This document shows, one piece after another, positions 34,639 through 43,124 of a stretch of DNA of 64,000 nucleotides. The translations under genes were made by a program, and so were the position numbers. Each line of letters opens with the position of its first letter. Position 1 is the first letter of the stretch. Source of the stretch: Paenibacillus sp. Root444D2 (GTDB lineage Bacteria > Bacillota > Bacilli > Paenibacillales > NBRC-103111); NCBI RefSeq assembly GCF_001426375.1, contig NZ_LMEO01000011.1:1-64000 (forward strand), given 5' to 3'. Below the pieces are notes generated by a model. That model did not search any database and was not told the origin of the DNA. It worked only from the letters and a program-made list of their open reading frames with translations.

Positions 34639-37164
34639 GTGAAGAAAGCTACATGGAGGAAAGTGTTTACGAGTGTCACTAGCGTTGCCGTATTAAGTAC
34701 CTTGCTGTTTCCTAGCATGGCGCAGCCAGTCAGCGCTGACAGAGGCGTAGTTGATCTCTGGAAATCGATTAAACCTCTCACGACCATCGCGAGCGCTATG
34801 AACACAGGAGCTCACCCTGACGATGAACACAGCGCTATGCTTGCCTACCTTTCATTAGGAAGAGGGGTTAATACGTTAAGTGTCATTGCAAACCGTGGGG
34901 AAGGAGGCCAGAATGAGATCGGCAGTGAACTAGGTAATGCGTTAGGCATTATACGAACACGCGAACTGCAGGAAGCTTCCAAAATCACGAATGTCACTTT
35001 GGGTATGTTAAGCGAGCAAATTAATGATCCTATATTTGACTTCGGTTTTTCAAAAAGCCCCGATGAAACACTGCAGAAGTGGGGAGATTCGGTGGTCTAT
35101 GAAAGACTTATTCGGAAAATCCGAGAGTTGCGGCCTGACGTAGTCATTCCTTCTTTCCTCAACGAAGAATCGACACATGGTCATCATCGGGCCATTAACG
35201 TCATAACCGTTCGTGCATTCAAGGATGCGGCTAACCCTGAGGTGTTTCCAGAACATTTGAAAAACGGCCTGCAGCCTTGGCAAATAAAGAAGCTATACCT
35301 TCCTGCCAATGATAAGGATTACAACGTGGCTGTACCTGTAGGAGATTATGACGAAATTTACGGCGCTTCTTATGTCCAATTGGGAGAAGAATCCCGTTTT
35401 ATGCATAAGAGTCAAGGGATGGGAAGACATGTTGATGAAGGTCCAAGCTTCAACTATTACAAATTAAATTCATCGGTTAAATCCGAAAAAGAGAATGATT
35501 TCTTCGACGGCATTGCTTTCTCCTTTGATGATTTGGCCAAAGAGATAGAAGCGAAGGGCAAAGATAACAATGTGATTAAAGATTTACGAGCCCTCCAAAA
35601 GGATGCGGAAGAAGTCATTAAAGCATACCCTGTTTTCTCTGACGTGGCTCGAGAGGTACAAGAAATGAAGGCGCATGTAGAAACGGCCGTGAGCGATGTG
35701 AAGGCATCGACACTAGATGCAAGCGTCAAGACCGATTTGCTGTATCGCCTTCAAGTGAAGGATGCTCAACTGAATAAAGCAGGTATGGAAGCATCGTCGT
35801 TGGTTGTGAAGGTAAAACCGGAAACCGGCGAAATCGTTGCAGGTCAAACGGTCAAAATGGTAGTTTCCGCTTATAATGGCGGCAAGACCAACCTGAAGAA
35901 CGTTGGGCTCGGGCTGAATGTGCCTGAGGGGTGGACGACAAAAGCAGTCGGAAACACAAAATTTGACCAACTTAGCTACAATCAGACGGTTTCTGCCACT
36001 TTTGAGGTTCAAGTCCCTAAGGATGCAGTAGAGTTCCAGGTGTATCAACCATCTGTAGTAAGTGCAGATGTGTTGTATCAGTTAAATGGTGTTTCTGGAA
36101 AAATACGTGTTACCCCATCGAATCAAGTGGCTGTGCTCCCTGCGTTCGCACTTTCATTAAGCCCTGAGGCTACGGTACTTAACACATTGAAGACCGAAGA
36201 GCCTCTTCCGGTCAAGGTTACGGTTCGCAACTACTCGCCAGGAGCTGCCAAAACGTCCATTTCCTTGAACGTCCCTAAGGATTGGAATGTAACACCTGCA
36301 TCTCAAGAAATAAATTTCTCTGCAAAAGGTGAAACAAAGCCGGTTACGTTCCAAGTCAAAGCTCCGGCTGGAACAGCTGTTGGCAAATATACAGTAACAG
36401 CGGTAGCAACAAGCGGTGATGTTACCAGCAAGGAAAACGTACAAATTATCGATTATCCACATATCGGTAAAACCTATTTGATTCAGCCAGCAGAATTAAA
36501 GATTCAGGCCTTTGATTTGAAGGTGCCTACAGGTCTGAAAGTGGGATATGTATCCAGTGGATTCGACAATATTGATCAGTACTTAACCCAATTTGGCGTG
36601 AACGTAACGAAACTCGACGAGAAAGCGATCCAATCCGCTGACTTATCTCAATATGACACGATTGTATTGGGCATTCGGGCATATGGTTTCCGTCCAGAAC
36701 TGCTTTCGAGCAATCAAAGACTTCTCTCTTATGTGGAAAACGGCGGTAATCTGGTCGTTCAATATCATAAGCCGGAAGATAAATGGAAACCTGAGCTTGC
36801 TCCTTATCCGATAAAAATTGGTGAACCGTTAATTCAATGGCGTGTCACGGATGAGAATTCCAAAGTAACGATGCTAGCACCTGATCATCCGATCTTTACA
36901 ACTCCTAATAAAATTACAGATGCAGATTGGAACAATTGGATTCAAGATCGCTCGGCTTACAACCCGGCTGAGTGGGGCAAAGAGTACACGCAGCTGATAT
37001 CTAACGGCGATGCAGGGGAGAAGGAATTTACCGGAACGTTCTTAAGCGCTAAATACGGTAAGGGAACCTACACCTACAGTTCACTTGTATGGTATCGTGA
37101 AATTCCGAACCTGGTCCCTGGTTCTATTCGCCTCTTCGTGAACATGATCAGCTTAAAGCAATAG
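34639..37164 (+). CDS. Secreted PIG-L/LmbE-family deacetylase with NEW3-like and amidotransferase-like domains
   Basis: An 841-residue exported protein; the signal peptide ends near PVSA/DR (34). Residues ~45-300 are a PIG-L/LmbE zinc deacetylase domain with AHPDDE at 58-63 and HGHH at 180-183. Residues ~310-375 are helical. Two NEW3-like Ig modules follow (~385-490, VPEGWTTKAVG; ~505-605, VPKDWNVTPAS). Residues ~620-840 resemble a class I glutamine amidotransferase/ThuA-like fold (YDTIVLGIRAYGFRP, LLSYVENGGNLVVQYH), without an obvious catalytic Cys. It starts at a GTG with AGGAGGAG upstream. It probably removes acetyl groups from an amino sugar outside the cell before uptake. Confidence 0.85.
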   Translation: MKKATWRKVFTSVTSVAVLSTLLFPSMAQPVSADRGVVDLWKSIKPLTTIASAMNTGAHPDDEHSAMLAYLSLGRGVNTLSVIANRGEGGQNEIGSELGNALGIIRTRELQEASKITNVTLGMLSEQINDPIFDFGFSKSPDETLQKWGDSVVYERLIRKIRELRPDVVIPSFLNEESTHGHHRAINVITVRAFKDAANPEVFPEHLKNGLQPWQIKKLYLPANDKDYNVAVPVGDYDEIYGASYVQLGEESRFMHKSQGMGRHVDEGPSFNYYKLNSSVKSEKENDFFDGIAFSFDDLAKEIEAKGKDNNVIKDLRALQKDAEEVIKAYPVFSDVAREVQEMKAHVETAVSDVKASTLDASVKTDLLYRLQVKDAQLNKAGMEASSLVVKVKPETGEIVAGQTVKMVVSAYNGGKTNLKNVGLGLNVPEGWTTKAVGNTKFDQLSYNQTVSATFEVQVPKDAVEFQVYQPSVVSADVLYQLNGVSGKIRVTPSNQVAVLPAFALSLSPEATVLNTLKTEEPLPVKVTVRNYSPGAAKTSISLNVPKDWNVTPASQEINFSAKGETKPVTFQVKAPAGTAVGKYTVTAVATSGDVTSKENVQIIDYPHIGKTYLIQPAELKIQAFDLKVPTGLKVGYVSSGFDNIDQYLTQFGVNVTKLDEKAIQSADLSQYDTIVLGIRAYGFRPELLSSNQRLLSYVENGGNLVVQYHKPEDKWKPELAPYPIKIGEPLIQWRVTDENSKVTMLAPDHPIFTTPNKITDADWNNWIQDRSAYNPAEWGKEYTQLISNGDAGEKEFTGTFLSAKYGKGTYTYSSLVWYREIPNLVPGSIRLFVNMISLKQ

Positions 37165-37177
37165 GAATAACTACAAA

Positions 37178-37199
37178 GGGAGGCCTGAACCGGCCTCCC
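37178..37199 (+). other. Intercistronic hairpin
   Basis: GGGAGGCC and GGCCTCCC pair perfectly around TGAACC, followed by CGATTTATC without a T tract. It lies 13 bases after the deacetylase stop codon and may partly end transcription. Confidence 0.65.
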
Positions 37200-37226
37200 G
37201 ATTTATCAAACGGGGGAATCAAGCCC

Positions 37227-37988
37227 ATGGATATTAGGGAAGTACACGGTCGTGATCTACAGACTGTATTAGAAGAAGTCCGATTTGCAGTGGTACCGCT
37301 CGGATCCATCGAATATCACGGACCGCATTCACCTCTCGGAACGGATGTCATTCTAGCGAATGGTTTTGCAGAGCGTCTCCATCCTGCTTTGAAGCCGCTT
37401 ATTTATCCCATTGTTCCTTACACGGCTTGTCCTGGAAAGACCCGTCATTATCCAGGAACAATCTCCGTGAGTCCGTCTGTCATCACCGATTACTTATATG
37501 AAATTGTTGACGGGATCTGTCAGATGGGTATCCGAAATGTACTGCTGTTAAACGCACATGATGGGAATATGGGTGTTTCCAGAACAGTAGCTGAAGCCAT
37601 TACAGCAACCTATAAAGACGCTAGTGTTCTATTAGTAAACTGGTGGCAAATGGTATCAACGCAAAGTGCCGAAGAAGTTGGAATCTTTACAGGGACTACT
37701 GGTAGAGGGCATGGAGGCCCCTATGAAATGTCGGTTGTCAAAGCATTTCGACCTGATTTGGTTCACGTAAGTGACAGTGACCTAGACCTAACAGCAAATC
37801 ATTCACTTTCGAAACTGCCTTATGTATTAGTGGAAGGCAGTCCAGCAGGTTGGGATGGCTACACGGGGCATGTTGGGCAGACATCATTAGAAGCAGGGGA
37901 ATGGATTATTGCAGAAGCAGTTACTAACTTACATCAATTACTTGAAAGCTGGTTACAGAAACCAGTAATGAAAGACGGAGGTGAATAA
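37227..37988 (+). CDS. Creatininase-family metal-dependent amidohydrolase
   Basis: A 253-residue cytosolic enzyme. The metal-ligand stretch LGSIEYHGPHSPLGTD has E29, H31 and D40; NAHDGN and GHGGPYEMS give the second His and Glu. Family members open cyclic amides (creatinine), deformylate or hydrolyse side-chain amides (FAPy deformylase, MftE). No creatine genes are near, so the real substrate is likely an amide in the compound this cluster handles. Four bases separate it from the lyase gene. Confidence 0.88.
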   Translation: MDIREVHGRDLQTVLEEVRFAVVPLGSIEYHGPHSPLGTDVILANGFAERLHPALKPLIYPIVPYTACPGKTRHYPGTISVSPSVITDYLYEIVDGICQMGIRNVLLLNAHDGNMGVSRTVAEAITATYKDASVLLVNWWQMVSTQSAEEVGIFTGTTGRGHGGPYEMSVVKAFRPDLVHVSDSDLDLTANHSLSKLPYVLVEGSPAGWDGYTGHVGQTSLEAGEWIIAEAVTNLHQLLESWLQKPVMKDGGE

Positions 37989-37992
37989 TTGA

Positions 37993-39501
37993 ATGGGAAA
38001 TCGTGAGTCGATTATGGAAGTTGAAGGTAAAGCATTTCCTGGTAAAACATATACTGAGGCTGTTCTAGAACCTGCTTACAATGAAGCCAAACAGCATCTA
38101 TTGGATGCCATGATGGCCATTAATAAAGCTCATTTGATTATGTTGAAGGAGCAGCAGTTGATTTCACAAGATGAGGCAAACCAGATTGCGAATGCTATTG
38201 TACATCTTGACCTTGATCTTTTACGCCAATCTAATTATTCGGGTGAGTTTGAGGATTTATTCTTTCAGGTGGAAAGCCAGCTGCAGCAGCACGCAGGCGA
38301 TGTTGCGGGAAATTTGCATCTAGCGAAGAGCCGTAACGATATGGGTGTTACGATTTACCGTATGGTACTTAGGGAGAAGCTTCTGGTCACAATGCAATCC
38401 GGTTTAAAGTTACGTAAGCAGCTTCTGCAATTCGCAGAGGAGCATATTCATACGCTGATGATTGGCTATACACATACCCAGCAGGCGCAGCCAACGACCA
38501 TGGCTCACTACATCATGGCTGTTGTTGACTCGCTTACGAGAGACATCCGCCGGATGACAGCCGCTTACAAAAATTGTAACCGCAGTAGTATGGGAGCAGC
38601 TGCGCTTACAACGTCGGGTTTTCCTATTGATCGGAAACGAGTGAAAGAGCTTCTAGCCTTCGACGAGCTTGTAGAGAATTCCTATGATGCGATTGGCGGA
38701 GCGGATTATTTGGGAGAGGTTGCAACTTCTATTAAACTTGCAGCCATCAACCTGGGGCGAGTCGTTCAGGATTTATTGCTCTGGTGTACGCAAGAGTTCG
38801 CCGTTATCAAGGTAGCCAGTCCTTATGTTCAGATCAGTTCCATCATGCCGCAAAAGCGAAATCCTGTATCTCTAGAACATATGCGCGCCCTTCTTTCCAG
38901 CTGCGTTGGCAATGCGGATTCCGTGCTTGCGATGATGCATAATACGCCTTTCGGCGATATTGTTGATACCGAAGACGACATGCAGCCTTACGCGTGGAAA
39001 TCTCTTGAACTCATGGACAAGATCTATCGACTTCTAGCCGTCGTAGTGGGGACGATGGATGTTAATAAAGAGGTGCTTCGTAAACGCACAGAAGGCAGCT
39101 TCGCTACCGTTACCGAACTGGCGGATACCTTGGTTAGAACGGACAAACTCTCCTTCCGAACTTCCCACCATATCGTAAGTTCAGTCGTAAAGAGAGCGAT
39201 GTCGGAAGGATTAGCAGCGAACGAAGTTACATGGGAACTTGTCAATGAAGAAGCTAAGGAGATCATCGGTCGTAATTTGATAATGGATAGAGTCACATTG
39301 GCACAAGCCTTAGACCCTGAGAACTTTATTCAAATACGCTCCTTGCCAGGAGGACCAAGCCCCCAAGAGATGATAAGAATGATTCAGATACGTTGTAAGG
39401 ATCAACTAGCTCTGGATCAATGGTTAACGGAGTCGGATCATAAAAGCCGTACTGCTCTGCAGGTTTTGGATGAAGTCATGAGGGAGTGGGGGAACCCATA
39501 A
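37993..39501 (+). CDS. ArgH-like lyase (argininosuccinate lyase/fumarase superfamily)
   Basis: A 502-residue lyase. The superfamily signature is SSIMPQKRNPVSLEHMRAL, and the other active-site segments LAKSRNDMGVT and IGYTHTQQAQPTTMAHY match argininosuccinate lyase. It is longer than typical ArgH (~460) and sits among amino-sugar genes, without argG or other arginine genes, so it is more likely a paralogue that eliminates fumarate or a similar acid from an N-substituted compound. GGAGGTGAA precedes it. The last base of its stop codon is the first base of the next ATG (TAATG). Confidence 0.85.
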   Translation: MGNRESIMEVEGKAFPGKTYTEAVLEPAYNEAKQHLLDAMMAINKAHLIMLKEQQLISQDEANQIANAIVHLDLDLLRQSNYSGEFEDLFFQVESQLQQHAGDVAGNLHLAKSRNDMGVTIYRMVLREKLLVTMQSGLKLRKQLLQFAEEHIHTLMIGYTHTQQAQPTTMAHYIMAVVDSLTRDIRRMTAAYKNCNRSSMGAAALTTSGFPIDRKRVKELLAFDELVENSYDAIGGADYLGEVATSIKLAAINLGRVVQDLLLWCTQEFAVIKVASPYVQISSIMPQKRNPVSLEHMRALLSSCVGNADSVLAMMHNTPFGDIVDTEDDMQPYAWKSLELMDKIYRLLAVVVGTMDVNKEVLRKRTEGSFATVTELADTLVRTDKLSFRTSHHIVSSVVKRAMSEGLAANEVTWELVNEEAKEIIGRNLIMDRVTLAQALDPENFIQIRSLPGGPSPQEMIRMIQIRCKDQLALDQWLTESDHKSRTALQVLDEVMREWGNP

Positions 39502-40487
39502 TGTCAGCAAAAAAGATTCCATTTCTTGCTGTGGACGGCGGAGGAACCAAAAGCCTGTGCTACTTCTTCGATGAGCATGGTCAGATTCGAGGTCAAGGTA
39601 GATCAGGATCTTGCAATTATCAGGGGGTCGGTAAAGAAGCAGCTGTGAGGGAGCTTATCCATGCGATTCGAAATGCTTTGGAGGACGGTAAATTAGTAGG
39701 GAATGGGGAGGTTGGCGAAACAGAATTAGAAACGGATTGTGCGGCATTGGGGATCGCTGGTTTGGATACCGAATATGATCGCAGGATCATCCTGGCGTTA
39801 GTTGAAGAGGCGCTGCAGCATTTACGTATATATGCCAAACGTTTAATTATTGAAAATGACGGCTTCGCAGCATTACTGGGGGCAACGAATGGTCAACCAG
39901 GCATTCTTATGATTGCTGGAACAGGATCCATCGTTTATGGCGTTAATGATCAGGGCGTTGTTGCCAGAGCAGGAGGGTGGGGACATCGAGTTGGAGATGA
40001 GGGAAGCGGGTATTGGATCGGTAAACAAGCGATCATTCACATTTTAAAAACATGGGATGGACGGACGGCCCCCAACAAGCTGGCTGATCATATTCTTCCT
40101 TACTTGGATCTAAAAAATCCCGAGGATTTGTTTAATTGGACATACAACTCGAACTATTCTGTGGAAAAAGTAGCTGAATTGTCCAGTCTCGTCTCCCAAG
40201 CGCATACGCAGGGCGATCAAGTGGCTAAGTCCATTATGATTCAAGCAGCCGAACAGTTATTTACTTGTGCTAAGGCCGTCATTGAGCGAATAAATTTATA
40301 TAGACAACCTTTTCAAATTATTTTGCAAGGCGGCGTACTACAAAACAATGCGTTTGTAAGGGAATATATAACGAGCCAATTCAACACCTTTGCGCCATCT
40401 GGACAAATCGAAAACAAGAATAAGGAGCCTATATTTGGAATGATGGCTTTGGCTCTAGATCACTATCAGAAATTTCATGATGGATGA
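39501..40487 (+). CDS. BadF/BadG-type ATPase, N-acetylglucosamine kinase-like
   Basis: A 328-residue protein of the ASKHA fold. It has phosphate-1 motif LAVDGGGTKS at ~8-17, GIAGLDT, GTGSIVYG (phosphate-2) and GDEGSGYWIGKQAI, which together are typical of GlcNAc kinases (NagK/MurK type). GGGGGAACCCATA precedes the ATG that overlaps the lyase stop codon. It should phosphorylate an amino sugar released inside the cell. No Cys cluster of the benzoyl-CoA-reductase activators is present. Confidence 0.87.
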   Translation: MSAKKIPFLAVDGGGTKSLCYFFDEHGQIRGQGRSGSCNYQGVGKEAAVRELIHAIRNALEDGKLVGNGEVGETELETDCAALGIAGLDTEYDRRIILALVEEALQHLRIYAKRLIIENDGFAALLGATNGQPGILMIAGTGSIVYGVNDQGVVARAGGWGHRVGDEGSGYWIGKQAIIHILKTWDGRTAPNKLADHILPYLDLKNPEDLFNWTYNSNYSVEKVAELSSLVSQAHTQGDQVAKSIMIQAAEQLFTCAKAVIERINLYRQPFQIILQGGVLQNNAFVREYITSQFNTFAPSGQIENKNKEPIFGMMALALDHYQKFHDG

Positions 40488-40508
40488 TTAGTCTAGTGGA
40501 GGGATCCT

Positions 40509-41252
40509 ATGAAAAAAAGGCTGTTGTTCGTTTTTGCCCATCCTGATGATGAGTCATTCGCTTGCGCCGGCACCATGGCAAAATATAGGGAAGCCGGTCA
40601 CGACGTCCATTTGATTTGCGCAACCTCTGGTTGCGGGGGGAAGTCTGGCGAGTATTCAGTAACCTGCAAGAAGGAACTCGCCACACTCCGGGAGCTGGAA
40701 TTGTCACAGGCTTGCTACGTCATAGGCGTAACTAACTTGTATTTGCTTCATTACGCGGATGGCAGCTTGATTAACCAGGATATCAACGAAATAGCCGCAA
40801 AAATCGAATCCCATATTGTACAGCTGCTACCGCAAGTCATCGTAACGTTTCCTCCAAACGGAGTGACTGGACATCGAGATCATATAGCCATATCCCGAGC
40901 TACAGAACAAGCGGTTCTTCAATCTGAGGAGAAATTGATGCCATCTCAGTATTGCACCTTGTTTTTCGCATCGATTCCTCACTACTATGATTATTGCGCA
41001 GATTCAGCACCAACCGGTGCAGTCCCCATAACTGGAAAAGTAAACATAGTGAATCAACGTGAAACAAAAGGGCGTGCGCTACACGCACATCGAAGTCAAA
41101 TCTATTCGGTAAACCGAGCCTATCCAGGTGTCATGCAAGGAGACTATGGGGTTATCGGACAATATGAGTACTACACGAAGGTGCGGGCTGATGGACTGTT
41201 TGAAGACATTCAGGAAAGCACGGAAGGAATTCCAGAGATAGAGCTTTGTTAA
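40509..41252 (+). CDS. Cytosolic PIG-L/LmbE-family deacetylase (BshB-like)
   Basis: A 247-residue protein without signal peptide. Zinc motifs: AHPDDE at 10-15 and GHRDH at 121-125 (H122, H125). It is the length of BshB/MshB-type deacetylases, which remove acetyl from GlcNAc-malate or GlcNAc-inositol. This is the second deacetylase of the cluster, so the same linkage may be processed both outside and inside the cell, or two different acetyl groups are removed. AGGGATCC precedes the ATG. Last gene of the cluster. Confidence 0.87.
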   Translation: MKKRLLFVFAHPDDESFACAGTMAKYREAGHDVHLICATSGCGGKSGEYSVTCKKELATLRELELSQACYVIGVTNLYLLHYADGSLINQDINEIAAKIESHIVQLLPQVIVTFPPNGVTGHRDHIAISRATEQAVLQSEEKLMPSQYCTLFFASIPHYYDYCADSAPTGAVPITGKVNIVNQRETKGRALHAHRSQIYSVNRAYPGVMQGDYGVIGQYEYYTKVRADGLFEDIQESTEGIPEIELC

Positions 41253-41300
41253 CGAATGAGCAGATGATACTAAAATTGAAGTTAAACAATGGAGACCCTA

Positions 41301-41343
41301 AACCCGGTGAATAATCCTACATGGATTGTATATCGGTTTTTTT
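41301..41343 (+). terminator. Probable terminator of the ROK cluster
   Basis: AACCCGGTGAATAATCC and GGATTGTATATCGGTT form an imperfect stem around TACAT, followed by T7. Confidence 0.55.
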
Positions 41344-41348
41344 GTGTT

Positions 41349-41394
41349 CCTGTATAAGTGACAAATCATAGTTTATTCGAGGCATATAAAATTC
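41349..41394 (+). promoter_or_regulatory. 46-bp shared upstream element, copy 1
   Basis: CCTGTATAAGTGACAAAT, then TTTATT at +23 and CAT at +34. The same words at the same spacings occur at 42971-43016. It lies 95 bases before the ThuA remnant. Probably a regulator site plus promoter. Confidence 0.6.
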
Positions 41395-41489
41395 GCGAGC
41401 TCTTACGTACAATAAATGTAAGGGCTTTATTCATTTATGTAAATTTGGAAGGTGTCTATAGTACAGCTAATCTAAAGGAGGATAACGCA

Positions 41490-41816
41490 GTGAATATCGT
41501 TGGTTGGAATGAGTATCGACATGAGAAATCAAATGAAGCTGTGGCTGCCATTTACCCTGAAGGCATTCATTCTGTGATTGCACAAGGTTTGCAACAAGAA
41601 GGTGTGAATGTAAAGACGGCCACACTAGATGAGGTCGAACACGGGCTTACGGATAAAGTTCTTAGTGAGACGGACGTATTGGTTTGGTGGGGACATAAGG
41701 CGCATGATCATCATCCACAAATCAAGAAGGTCATTGCGAATGCCGCACGGTGGGCTGCTCCAATGGATGGACCTCAACTGCAATTCGGCAAATCTGAACC
41801 TTTGGAGAAGCTCTAA
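41490..41816 (+). pseudogene. ThuA-like protein with internal deletion
   Basis: The GTG at 41490 follows AAAGGAGGATAACGCA. The product of 108 residues starts like ThuA ([44 protein letters not shown]) and ends like the ThuA C-terminus ([21 protein letters not shown]). The ~110-130 central residues usual in ThuA (about 240 in all) are missing, in frame, with the join near HDH/HPQ. ThuA proteins belong to the class I glutamine amidotransferase-like fold and act in disaccharide use. The central active site is gone, so it is probably inactive. Its stop overlaps the next start (TAATG). Confidence 0.8.
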
Positions 41817-42970
41817 TGAAGGTCATTACGATCGGGATTATAGGTACCGGTTTTTCAGCAAAAGCCCATATAGAAGCTATTCGGCGTATTCCTTATTTAC
41901 AAGTGGTAGCAATTGCGGCTAGCAGTTTGGAGAGAGCAGAAGAGTTTGCTAAAGAATATGGGATTCCTAAGGCGTATGGAAATGAAAGTGAACTCATCCA
42001 AGACAACGAAGTCATGGCTGTTCACAATTGTACGCCGAACTATATGCATTACACCATTAATCGCGAGGTTTTATTGGCAGGTAAGCATATATTGTCTGAA
42101 AAACCGCTAGGGATTAGCGGTGAACAAACAAAAGAGTTGACACGATTGGCTGAAAATAGTACGGGAGTAAACGGTGTCGCATTCAATTATCGTCATTTTC
42201 CGTTGATTGCCGAAATTAAACATCAACTTCATAAGCAGACTTACGGAAAAGTAAACCTCGTATACGGCGGTTTTTTGCAGGATTGGTTGTTAAACAATAC
42301 AGATTACAATTGGCGACTAGAGCCGAAATATAATGGTGCTTCACGTGCTTTAGCAGATATAGGATCACATTGGTGCGATACGGTCCAATACGTGTTAGGC
42401 AAGAAAATTGTTAAAGTCTTTGCTGATTTGAAGGTTGTTCATCCTATCCGGTTAAAGCCGTACGAAAAAGCGAGTCCCATAGATATACATTCGGAAACAC
42501 TCTATGAGGAAATTCCCATGGAGACGGAAGACTATGGGAGTGTGCTCGTCCATTTTGAAGGTGGTATTCAAGGTGTATTTACCATTTCTCAAGTGAGTGC
42601 TGGTCGCAAGAACAAGCTGTTTTTTGAAATTGCAGCGGATAAAGGGACACTGGCTTGGAATCAAGAACAACCCAATTCCTTATGGATTGGTCGAAGAGAT
42701 CAAGCAAATCATGAGCTATTCTCAGACCCGCGTTTGCTTACCGAATCGGCAGCAGCGCTTTCCCATTATCCTGGAGGCCATCAAGAAGGTTGGCCGGATG
42801 CTTTGAAAAATATGTTGATTGATTTTTATTCCGCTATTCGAAACCGAACGGCGAATGAATCAATCTGTTCCAGATCATTTGCCAACTTCGAAGAAGGCGA
42901 TCAGATCATGAAAGTCATGGACGCTATTCTGGAAAGCCACCATACGGAGCAATGGGTGAAAATTGAATAA
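41816..42970 (+). CDS. Gfo/Idh/MocA-family oxidoreductase (ThuB-like)
   Basis: A 384-residue NAD(P)-dependent dehydrogenase. The Rossmann motif is IGIIGTGFSAKAHIEAI, the lysine motif SEKPLG at ~92-97, and ALADIGSHWCDTVQYVLG is in the substrate domain. A ThuA-ThuB pair oxidises a hydroxyl of disaccharides in rhizobia; the adjacent ThuA-like remnant supports that analogy. TAATG overlap with the preceding gene. Confidence 0.88.
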   Translation: MKVITIGIIGTGFSAKAHIEAIRRIPYLQVVAIAASSLERAEEFAKEYGIPKAYGNESELIQDNEVMAVHNCTPNYMHYTINREVLLAGKHILSEKPLGISGEQTKELTRLAENSTGVNGVAFNYRHFPLIAEIKHQLHKQTYGKVNLVYGGFLQDWLLNNTDYNWRLEPKYNGASRALADIGSHWCDTVQYVLGKKIVKVFADLKVVHPIRLKPYEKASPIDIHSETLYEEIPMETEDYGSVLVHFEGGIQGVFTISQVSAGRKNKLFFEIAADKGTLAWNQEQPNSLWIGRRDQANHELFSDPRLLTESAAALSHYPGGHQEGWPDALKNMLIDFYSAIRNRTANESICSRSFANFEEGDQIMKVMDAILESHHTEQWVKIE

Positions 42971-43016
42971 CCTGTATTAGTGACAAATATCTATTTATTA
43001 GAGTCATGTATTAAAT
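42971..43016 (+). promoter_or_regulatory. 46-bp shared upstream element, copy 2
   Basis: CCTGTATTAGTGACAAAT with TTTATT at +23 and CAT at +34, the same layout as 41349-41394. It starts right after the oxidoreductase stop codon and precedes the dehydrogenase gene by about 110 bases. Confidence 0.6.
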
Positions 43017-43124
43017 CTCAATTCCCTTTATAATTAAGATGTAAGCGTATAACAAAATAAAATATTTTTGATAATTGATTTTAATACATCACAAATTCAT
43101 ATAGAATAACTTGGAGGTTTCAAG

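Noticed and set aside
37993..39501. True argininosuccinate lyase of arginine biosynthesis (argH)
   Set aside because: The active-site motifs match, but no argG or other arginine genes are present and the neighbours are amino-sugar enzymes. I kept it as ArgH-like without a gene symbol.
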